The translations under genes were made by a program, and so were the position numbers. 64,000 nt of DNA from Sapria himalayana (lineage: Eukaryota > Streptophyta > Magnoliopsida > Malpighiales > Rafflesiaceae). Of the stretch, positions 53,228 to 64,000 are shown one piece after another (position 1 is the stretch's first letter; each line of letters starts with the position of its first letter). Under the pieces are notes generated by a model that was given only the letters and a program-made list of their open reading frames with translations, had not been told where the DNA came from and did no database searches. The stretch is from the NCBI GenBank assembly GCA_029783825.1, contig JAREIK010010198.1:122158-186157 (forward strand). Direction: 5' to 3'.

Positions 53228-55718
53228 GGGTTTAGGAGTATAGTAATTTAATTTTTTAGGTATTTTGTGGTTTATAGGTTTTATTTAAATAATTAAATAA
53301 AAAAAATTATTTTTATGATTTTTTCTTATTTTTAAGGTTATAACCATTGAAAATATTATAATTTTTAATTTTTTTTCAAATGTTATTACAATATTTAATT
53401 ATAATAATCATAAAAATTAAATATCATGTACATTCGATATAAATAATTGTATAAATTGATATTATAATACTGATCATAAAATAGATTAATAAACTATTAT
53501 TAATAAGATAGAAATTAATTAAAATATATTTGCAAAACCTAAAATGATTCAAAATCAAAGTAAAATATATTACTAAATAATAATTTTTTATTTTTAAATT
53601 TTGATTCTTTTTATAAGCTTATAAATTTTTTTGATGAAGATAAATTATTTAAATTATATTTGTCTCATTCATAATTTTATTTTGCAATTAATATTTCTAT
53701 AAAAATAAACTATTAAATAATTAAAATGAATATTAAAATTATAATGAATACAAATAAAAATGAGATTTATGATTAATTATTTAGGGAATACCAGTTTAAT
53801 GCTTTAAGTATTTAGGAGTTTAGGAGTTTAGTGATTTAAGTGTTTAGGCATTTAGTAGTTTATATGTTTTATTTAAATAATGAAATAACAAAAAAATTAT
53901 TTTTCAAATTTTTTATCAATTTTGAAGGTTATAACCTTTATAAATATAATAATTTTAAAATCTTTTTCGAATGTGAATACAATATTTAGTTAGAATAAAC
54001 TTAATAATTATATATCATGTAAATTAAAAATAAATAATTTTATTGATAGATATTAATAAACTAAATATAAATATAATAATGATCAAAAAATCAATTAATA
54101 AACTATTATTTATTGATAGATATTTATATATTATTTATAAATACTTAAACCTTTAAAGATGGTTTAAATGTTTAAGTATTTAAGGGTTTTGGGGTTTAGG
54201 AGTTTAATGATTTAAGCATTTAGGCATTTAGTAGTTTATAGGTTTTATATAAACAATAAAATAACAAAAAATTTATTTTTGTGATTTTATCTCATTTTCA
54301 AAGATGATTACCTTTAAAAATATAATAATTTTTAAATTATTTTGAAATGTAAATATAATATTTAGTTATAATAATCATTATATTTATATATCATATAAAT
54401 TCAATAAAAACAATTTTATTGATAAATATTCTAATAATGATCAAAAAATAAATTAATTATCTATTATTAATAAGATAGATTTCAATTAAAATATAATTAC
54501 AAAACCTAAAATGATTCAAAAGCAAAGCAAAATAAATTACTATATAATAATTTTTTGTTTTGAAATTTTTTTATTTTAAAAAGTTTATGTATATTTTCTC
54601 GATGAAAAATAATTTATATAAATTATATTTGTCTAACTTATAATTCATTTTGTAATTATTATATTTATAAAAATAAACAAATAAATAATTAAAATGAATA
54701 TTTAAAATTATAATGAAAAAAAATGAGATTTATTATTTATTATTTAGGAATACCGGTTTAATTTAAATTAGATATTTCTCACTAATAATTTATTTTGTAA
54801 TTAATATTTCTATAAAAAAACTGATAAATATTTAAAATGAGATTTATTATTTATTATTAATGTATACCAGTTTAATGGATTAAGTATTTACAGGTTTTTT
54901 CATTTAGGTTTTTTGCGATTTATGTTTTTAGGCTTTTAGTGGTTTATACGTTTTATTTAAAAAAATAAAATATAAAAAAAAATTCTATAATTTTTTCTCA
55001 TTTTCATAGATTATAACCTTTGAAAATATAATAATATTTAAATTTTTTTGAAATGTGAATACAATACTTAGTTATAATAATATTAATAATTATATATCAT
55101 ATAAATTCAATATAAAGAATATTATAAAGAATTTTATGGTTTTCGAGATTTAGGAGTTATTGATTTAAGTATTTAGGCATTTAGTGCTTTATAGGATTTA
55201 TTTAAACAATGAAATTACAAAAAAAAATTATTTTTGTTATTTTTTCACATTTTCAAAGGTTATAACATTTGAAAATATAATAATTTTAAAATTTTTTTAA
55301 AGTGTGAATAAAATATTTAGTAATAATAATCATTATAATTATATATAATATAAACTAATTATAAATAATTTTATTGATAGATATGATATCAATTATCAAA
55401 AAATAAATTAATAAACTATATATTAATATGATAGATATATATTAAAATATAATTACAAAACCTAAAATGATTCAAAATCAATGTAAAATTTATTACTAAA
55501 TAATAATTTTTTGTTTTTAAATTTTTACTTCTTTTTATAAGATTATATTTTTTTTATTAAAAGTAAATTATTAATATTATATTTGTCTGACTAATTATTT
55601 ATTTTGTAATTAATATTTTTATAAAAAATAAACTAATAAATATTTAAAATGAATATTTAAAATTATAATGAATACAAATTAAAATGATAATTAAGATTTA
55701 TTATTGATGTATATGTAA
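53228..55718 (+). repeat. AT-rich satellite array, forward orientation, block 9
   Basis: About four monomers, with landmarks near 53335, 53927, 54300 and 55255. The part 53228-54300 matches the inverse complement of about 7400-8460, including the local inverted repeat near 54138-54182. A long-type junction is near 54755. A join of two monomer types near 55110-55140 (AAAGAATATTATAAAGAATTTTATGG) probably marks the left edge of the 55140-56690 duplicated segment. Nothing gene-like is visible. Confidence 0.88.
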
Positions 55719-56275
55719 TTTATTTTTTGATAATCTATTTATATAACCAAATATTTTTTATTTTTTAAAATTTTCATGTAAGTGCAGGAAAGGAAATAAT
55801 AAGAGGTCGGGGATGCAGCAGTAGTACAATAACGGAGGTCTCGCTGACCGGATAGCTGCCGAAATTGGAGCAGAGCCTGACCCATCTCATGATCCGAACC
55901 GCTCAGGTTAAACGAACCGAGAGAAATTTTAATATAAAATGTTTTGTAATTTTATTTTCGCGTGGCTATTTTTCGACCCATGGAATTTTTCATCATCTCT
56001 CTCTCTTCTCTCTGTGCGATTTATCATGACAATTTTGTGTGCTGCATACTGTAAGACATTTCTGTTGCTTTAATATGTAACGCAAAAGCATTTTCTGGTG
56101 GATTTAGCTAGTCGTACTGAGCGACTAGCGAACCACGTTATTTTCGGTGTTTATTTATCGTTTTTTGATTCTATCATGGATGGTTGCTGAATTGGGATAT
56201 ATATATTGCTTGTTTTCTCTTGTTTCTGTGTTTCTGTATCTCAATCTCACTACCATGGAAGCACAAATGCCCCAC
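55719..56275 (+). mobile_element. Island B, copy 3: solo-LTR-like insertion, forward orientation
   Basis: The core is 55777-56275 (499 bp) with a 58-bp AT-rich lead. It is highly similar to copy 2 and ends GCACAAATGCCCCACA, with the terminal CCCAACA changed to CCCCACA. Surrounding satellite also matches that of copy 2: upstream from 55140 it matches 46570 onward, and downstream to about 56660 it matches 47715-48100. The insertion was therefore copied as part of a larger block. The plus-strand frame 56147-56332 crosses the island end into satellite and is not a gene. Confidence 0.5.
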
Positions 56276-59200
56276 AATTATATATGGTATACCAGTTTGA
56301 TGGATTTATTATTTAGGGGTTTTATCATTTAGGAGTTTAGCAAATTATATTTTTAGGCATTTAGTGGTATATAGGTTTTATTTATATAATAAAAATAAAA
56401 ATTTTTTTTTTTGATTTTTTTTAGATTTTCAAAGGTTATAACCTTTAAAAATAAACTAATTTTTAAAGTCTTTTGAAATGTGAATACCATGTATAATTAT
56501 ATTAATCTTATTTATTATATATCATATAAATTCAATATAAATAATTTTAATGATAGATATTATAATAATGATCAAAAATTCAATTAATAAACTATTATTA
56601 ATAATATCAATATTAATTAAAATATATTTACATTACACAAAATGATTCAAAATCAAATAAAAATATATTACTAAGTAGTATACAACTATTAATAAATTAT
56701 TATTTATTTTGTAATTAATTTTTCTAAAAATTAAAATATAAATAATTAAAATGAATATTTAAAATTATAATAAATAGAAATAAAAATAAGATTTATTATT
56801 TATTAAGTAGTATACAACTATTATAAGGTTCATGTATTTAGGGGTTTCGGGTTTTATGAGCTACTGTCTTAAGTTAGTAAACATTTAGTGGTCTATAGGT
56901 TTTATTTAAAAAAGAAATAACAAAAAAATTATTTTTTGTATTCTTTCTCATTTTTTAAGATTAAACCTTTGAAAATATAATAATTTTTAAATTTTTTCAA
57001 AAGTCAATACAATATTTATTTATAATAATTAGAATAATTATATATCAAATAAATTCAATATAAACAATTTTATTCATAGATATTCTAATAATTATCATAA
57101 AATAAATTAAAAATCTATTATGAATAAGATTAATATTACTTAAAATATAATATCAAAACCTAAAATTATTAGGGATTTCGGGATTTTGTAGTTTAGTGAT
57201 TTAAGTGCTTAGACATATAGTGGTGTATAGGTTTTATTTAAATAATGAAATAACAAAAAATATTTATATTTATTTATTTTTTGATATTTTCAAATGTTAT
57301 AATCTTTGAAAATATATTAATTTTATAATTTTTTTCAAAAGTGAAGTACTATATTTAGTTATAATAATATTTATATTTATATATCATATAAATTCAATAT
57401 AAACATTTTGATTGAAAAATCTTCTAATAATGATCAAAAAATAAATTAATATCAATAATTAATAAGATAGATATCAAATGAAATATATTTTAAAAACCTA
57501 AAATCATTCAGAAGCAAAGCAAAATATATTACTATATAATAATTTTTCTTTTGAAATTTTCTTTATTTTAAAAAGTTTATCTATATTTTTTTGATAAAAA
57601 ATAATTTATATAAATTATATTTGTGTAACTCTCAATTTATTTTGATATTAATATTTATATAAAAATTAACTAATAAATAATAAAATAATAATTTAAAATT
57701 ATAATGAAAAAAATGAGATTTATTATTTATTATTTAGGGTTTACCGGTTTAATTTAAATTAGATATGTCTCACAAATAATTTATTTTGTAATTAATATTT
57801 CTATAAAAATAAATTGATAAATAATTAAAATAAATATTTAAAATTATATTGAATAAAAATTAAAATGAGATTTATGATTTATAATTTTTATTTAAAGAAT
57901 GAAAAAATAAAATATTAAATTTTTTGAATTTCTTTAATTTTTGAAGGTTATAACCTTTGAAAATATAATAATTTTTAATTTTTTTTTAAATGTTAATATA
58001 ATATTTAGTTATAATATTCTTAATAATTATATATAATGTAAACTCGATATAAATAATTTTATTAATAGATATTATAATAATGATAAATAAAAAATTAATA
58101 AACTATTATTAATAAGAATGATATAAATTAAAATATAATTGCAAAAACTAAAATGATTCAAAATCAAAATAAAATATATTACAAAATAATAAATTTTAGT
58201 TTTTAATATTTTGCCTCTTTTTATAAGCTATATATATTTTTTTTGATAAAAAATAAATTTTTAAAATAGATCTGTCTCACTAATAATTTATTTTGTAATT
58301 AATATTTCTATAAAAATAAACTGCTTAATAATTAAAATAAAAATTTAAAATTATATTGAATAAAAATTAAAATGATATTTATGATTTATTATTAATGTAT
58401 ACCAGTTTAATGGTTTTGACATTTAGGAATTTAGAGATTTATGTTTTTAGGCATTTAGTATTTTATAGGTTTTATTTAAACAATAAAATTACCAAAAAAA
58501 TTGTAATATTTTCTCATTTTAAGAGGTTATAACCTGTGAAAATATAATAAAATTTAAGATTTTCTGATATCTGAATACAATATTTGTTATAATAATATTA
58601 ATATTTTTATATCATATAAATTAAATATAAACAATTTTATTGATAGATATTATAATAATGATCAAAAATTAAATTAATAAACAATTAATAAAAAGATAGA
58701 TATTAATTAAAAAATATTTTGGAAACCCAAATTGATTCAAAATTAAAGTAAAATATATTACTGAATAATAATTTTTAATTTTTAAATTTTACTTCTTTTA
58801 TAAGCGTATATATCTTTTTTTAATTAAAAATAATTATTTAAATTATATTTGTCACACTCATAATTTATTTTTTTATAAATATTTCTATAAAAATAAACTA
58901 ATAAATAATTAAAATTAAAATTTAAAATTATAATAAATAAAATAAAAATTAAATTTATTAATTATTATGTATTATATAGCAGTTTAATGGTTTATGTATT
59001 TAGGCATTACGGGGTTTAAAGATTACTGATTTAATTTTGTATGCATTTAGTGGTTTATAAGTTTTATTTAAAAAATAAAATAACACAAAATTTATTTTTA
59101 TTATTTTTTGATATTTTCAAAGGTTATAACCTTTGAAAATATCATAATTTTTAATTTTTTTTCAAAAGTAAATTCAATATTTAGTTATAATAATTATTAT

Positions 59201-62200
59201 ATTTATATTTCATATAAATTGAATATAAATAATTTTATTGATAAATATTCTAATCATTATCAAAAAATAAAATAATTATCTATTATTAATAAGATAGATA
59301 TCAATTAAAATATAATTACAAAACCAAAAATGATTAATAAACAAAGCAAAATATATTAATATATAATAATTTTTTGTTTTGAACTTTTTTTTAAAGTTTA
59401 TCTATATTTTTTTGATGAAAAATAATTTATATAAATAATATTTGTCTAACTCATAATTTATTTTGTAATTAATATTTATATAAAAATAAACAAATAAATA
59501 TTAAAATGAATATTTAAAATTATAATGAAAAAAAATGATATTTATTCTTTATAATTTAGGGCAAATCGGTTTAATTTAAATTATTTCTGTCTTACTAATA
59601 ATTTATTTTGTAATTAATATTTCTAAAAAAATAAACTGTTAAATAATTAAAATTAAAATTATACTGAATAAAAATTAAAATGAGATTTATGAATTATTAT
59701 TAATGTATACCAGTTTAATAGTTTAAGTATTTAGAGGTTGTGTCGTTTAGAAGTTAATTAATTTATGTTTTTTGGCATTTAGTGGTTTATATGTTTTATT
59801 TAAACAATGAAATAACAAAAAAATTATTTTTGATATTTTTTCACATTTACAAAGGTTATAACATTTCAAAATATAATAATTTTTAAATTTTTTTCAAATG
59901 TAAACATAATATTAAGTTATAATAATCTTAATAATTATAAGTCATTTAAATTTAATATAAATAATTACAGTGCTTGATATTATAATAATCATCTAAAAAA
60001 ATTTAATAAACTATTATTAATAAGATATATATTATTTAAATTATATTTGCAAAATCTAAATTTCTTCAAAATCAAAGTAAAATATATTACTAAATAATAA
60101 TTTATTTTAATGATTTGCTTTTTAAATAAGTTTATATTTTTGTTTTTATAAATAAATTATTTAAATTATATTTGTCTTACTCATAATTTATTTTTTAATT
60201 TATAATTCTATAATAATAAACTAATAAGTAATTAAAATGAATATTTAAAATTATAATGAATACAAATAAAATTGAGATTTATTATTTATTATTCAGGATA
60301 TACCGGTTTAATTGTTTAAGTATTTAGGTGTTTTGTGGTATAGGAGTTATAGATTTAATTGTTTAGACCTTTAGTGATTTATAGATTTTATTTAAACAAT
60401 GAAAAAACAAAAAATTTAATTTTTAGATTTATTTTTTAATTTGTCAAGGTTATAACCTTTGAAAATATAATAATTTTTAATTTTTTTTAAATGTGAATAT
60501 AATAATTAGTAATAATAATCTTAATAATTATATATAATATAAACTCAATATAAATAATTTTTTTGATAGATATTATAATAATGATCAATAAATTAATTAA
60601 TAAACTAGTATTTATAAGAATGATAAATATTAAAATATAATTGTAAAATCTAAAATGATTCAAAATCAAAATAAGATATATTACTAAATAATAATTATTT
60701 TTTTCTAAAAATTTGCCTTTTTTTATAAGCATTTTTTTAATGAAAAATAAATTATTAAAACTTTAAATGTCGTACTAATAATTTATTTTGTAATTAATAT
60801 TTCTATAAAAATAAACTGATAAATAATTAAAATGAATATTTAAAATTATAATGAATACTAATAAAAATTAGATTTATGATTTATTATTTGGACTATACTA
60901 ATTTAATGTTTTAAGTATTTATGGGCTTCGGGGTTTAGTAGTTTAGTCATTTTAAAATTTAGTCATTTAGTGGTTTATAGGTTTTATATAAAAAATAAAA
61001 TAAAAAAAATTATTTTTATTATTTTTTTTCATTTTTTAATGTTATAAACTTTGAAAATATAATAATTTATAAATTTTTTTGAAAAGTGAATATAATATGA
61101 AGTTTTAATAATCATAATAATTATATATCATATAAATTCAATTTAAACTATTTTATTGATATATATTATAATAATGATCGTATAAAAGTAATAAACAACT
61201 ATTAATTAGATAAATATTGTTTAAAATTTATTTTGAAAACCTAAAATGATTTAAAATCAAAGTGAAATATTTTACGAAATATTCATTTTAAATTTTTAAA
61301 TATTTGTATCCATTAATATGCCTAAATCTGTTTTGATGAAAAATAAAATATTTAAATTATATTTGTCTCACTAATGATTTATTTTTTAATTTATATTTCT
61401 ATAAAAATAATCTAATAAATAATTAAAATGAATATTTATAATTATAATGAATACTAATAAAAATGAGATTTATTATTTATTATTTAGGGTATAACTATTT
61501 AATTATTTAAGTTTTTTGTGGTTTTGGGTTTAATGAGTTTATTGATTTATATGTTTACACATTTAGGTGTTTATAGGTTTTATTTAATAAAAGAAATAAC
61601 AAAAAATTTATTTTTATGAATTTTCGTGTTTTTCAAATGTTATAACCTTTAAAAATATATTACTTTTTTAATAGTTATAAAATATGAATACAATACTTAG
61701 TTATAATAATCTTAAAAATTATATTTGTAGTATATTCAATATAAAAAAATTTATTAATATATATTATTATAATAATCAAAAAATAAAATAATAAACTATT
61801 ATTAACAAGATAGATATTAATTAAAATATATTTGTAGAAACCAAAATAATTCAAAATCAAAGTAAATTATATTTCTAAATAAAATTTTAAATTTTTGAAA
61901 TTTTGTTTATTTTTATAAGCTTATTTTTTTTAATAAAAATTAATTTATTTAAATTATATATGTCTCACTCATTATTTAATTTGTAAATAATAATTCTATA
62001 AAAATAAACTAAAAAAATAATTAAAATGAATATTTAAAATTATAATGAATACAATTAAAAATGAGATTTATTGTCAGATATTATAAAAAAGATCAAATAA
62101 TAAATTAATAAACTTTTATTAATAAGATTGATAGCAATTAAAATATAATTGCAAAACCTATATATAAAGATTCAAAATCAAAGTAAATATATTACTAAAT

Positions 62201-64000
62201 AATACTTTTTTGTTTTTAAATTTTTACTTCTTTTTATAAGCTTATATTTTTTTTGATTAAAAATAAATTATTAAAATTATATTTGTCTAACACATTATTT
62301 ATTTTGTAATTAATATTTGTATTAAAAAAACTAATAAATAATTAAAATGAATATTTAAAATTATAATGAATACAAATTAAAATGAGATTTATGATTTATT
62401 ATATGTGGTATATCGGTTTAATGGTTTGATTAATTAGGAGTTTTGTCATTTAGGAGTTTAAAAATAAATTAATATTTAAAATTTTTTGAAATGTGAATAT
62501 AATATTTAGTTATAATAATAGTAATAATTATTTATGATATAAATTCAATATAAATAATTTTATTGATAGATATTATAATAATGATAAAAATTAAATTAAT
62601 AAACTATTAATAATAAGATAGATTAATTAAAAAATATTTACAAAACACAAAGTGATTCAAAATTAAAGTAAAATATATTACTGATAATAATTTTTAATTT
62701 TTAAATTTTTACTTCTTTTATAATCGTATATATATTTTTTGATTAAAAATAAATTATTTAAATTATATGCGTCGCACTCATAATTTATTTCGTAATAAAA
62801 ATTTCTATAAAAATAAACTAATAAATAATTAAAATAAATATTTAAAATAATAATAAATTGAAATAAAAATTCAATTTATTAAGTAGTATATAGCGGTTTA
62901 ATGGTTTATGTATTTAGGCATTACGGGGTTTAAGAGTTTACTGATATAAGTATGTATGCATTTAGTGGTTTATAGGTTTTATTTAAAAAATAAATAACAT
63001 AAAATTTATTTTTATTATTTTTTCATATTTCCAAAGGTTATAACCTTTGTAAATATAATAATTTTTAAATTTTTTCCAATTGAATTTAAATTAGTTATAA
63101 TAATCATATATTTATATATCATATTAATTCAATATAACAATTTTTTGCTAAATATTCTAATAATGATCAAAAAAATAAATTAATAAACCATTATAATAAG
63201 ATAGATATCGATTAATATATAATACAAAATCTAAAATGATTCAGAGGAGAGCAAAATATATTACTATATAATAAATTTTAGTTTTAAAATTTTTTATTCT
63301 TTTTATAAGTTTATCTATATTTTTTGATGAAAATAATTATATAAATTATATTTGTCTAATAATAATTTATTTTGTAATTAATAGTTATATAACATAAACA
63401 AATAAATAATTAAAATGAATATTTAAAGTTACTATGAAAAAAAAATATTGAGATTTATATTTATTATTTAGGGTTATCGGTTTAAAAGGATTATTATTTA
63501 TATTAGGATTTTAAGAGATTTACAGAGTAATTGAATTAAGTGTGTTAGCATTTATGTTGTATAGTGTTTATATTAAATAATTAAATATCAAAAAATATCT
63601 ATATTTTTTTATTGTTTTCACATTTTACAGGTTATATCTTTTAAAATATAATATTTAAAATTTTTTTAAAAAGTGAATTCATATTTAGTTATAATAATGA
63701 ATATATTTAAATATCAAATAAATTCAATAAAACAATTTTATTGATAAATATTCTAATATTGATGAAAAATAAATTAATAATCAATTATTAATAAGATAAA
63801 TATCAATTAAAATATAATTACAAAACCAATAATGATTCAGAAGCATAAAAATTATATTATTATATAATAATTTTTTGTTTTAATTTTTTTTCTTTTAATA
63901 AGTTTATCTATATTTTTTTGATGAAAATAATTTATATAAATTAAATTTTCTAACACAATTTATTTTGCTATTAATATTTATATAAAAAAAACAAATAAAT
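56276..64000 (+). repeat. AT-rich satellite array, forward orientation, block 10
   Basis: About thirteen forward monomers run to the window end. Landmarks lie near 56429, 56958, 57290, 57945, 58525, 59118, 59850, 60449, 61635 and 63032, with exact 18-bp palindromes at 59118 and 63032. Long-type junctions are near 57745 and 59570. Two internal deletions join different monomer positions: near 57165 (ATTATTAGGGATTTCGGG) and near 62072 (GAGATTTATTGTCAGATATT). The frames at 60487-60732 and 61675-61860 are A/T-only repeat translations. No gene is visible. Confidence 0.88.

Noticed and set aside
7400..54300. The large inverted duplication as an assembly mirror artefact
   Set aside because: The two copies of island A differ at roughly one in ten compared positions and have different lengths (2474 and 2398 bp), which an artificial mirror would not show.
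1..64000. CRISPR array or prokaryotic origin of the repeats
   Set aside because: Repeat units are about 600 bp long, diverged and without short identical direct repeats and unique spacers. Telomere-like, hAT and LTR features point to a plant nucleus.
1..64000. Organelle genome (plant mitochondrion or plastid)
   Set aside because: No organelle gene, tRNA or rRNA is visible in 64 kb, and satellite arrays with telomere-like tracts are not organellar.

Overview
The window looks like nuclear heterochromatin of a eukaryote, most likely a flowering plant. I see no intact protein-coding gene, rRNA, tRNA or CRISPR array. The plant reading rests on three things: abundant degenerate plant-type telomere-like motifs (TTTAGGG/CCCTAAA), the C-terminal end of a plant-style hAT transposase with a credible intron, and sequences that resemble plant Copia-type LTRs. 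The species cannot be named from the sequence alone.

About 90% of the window is one extremely AT-rich satellite family. Its monomers are strongly diverged and mostly about 600 bp long; distances between a conserved landmark cluster near 525, 600 and 740 bp. Each monomer has three recognisable parts: a long perfect or near-perfect palindrome centred on GGTTATAACC, a long A/T-only body with conserved words such as ATGATCAAAAA and AAGCTTAT, and a tract of degenerate telomere-like heptamers. I call the orientation 'forward' when the telomere-like tract reads TTTAGG on the + strand. Array orientation changes several times: forward 1-2603, reverse 2603-27150, forward 27150-31782, reverse 31783-33459, and forward 34559-64000.

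The satellite is interrupted by islands of ordinary base composition. (a) Island A, about 2.4 kb, occurs at 8461-10934 and as an inverted, roughly 90% identical copy at 50830-53227. It carries an AATAAA signal, an A-rich tract and a telomere-like stretch in a row. (b) Island B, a solo-LTR-like insertion of about 500 bp, occurs at 20746-21246 (reverse) and at 47216-47714 and 55777-56275 (forward). (c) A 5'-truncated hAT transposon remnant lies at 33460-34558, exactly where the satellite changes from reverse to forward orientation.

Islands A and B keep the same satellite junctions in every copy. The simplest history is therefore one insertion each, followed by segmental duplication and inversion of satellite blocks that carried the islands along. 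The left and right halves form a large, imperfect and rearranged inverted repeat around the hAT remnant. The most notable signals are this foldback architecture, the conserved palindrome in otherwise diverging monomers, the telomere-like component of the satellite, and a 528-bp perfectly repeated block that shows very recent tandem duplication or an assembly artefact. No gene network can be described here; the content is structural and repetitive DNA.
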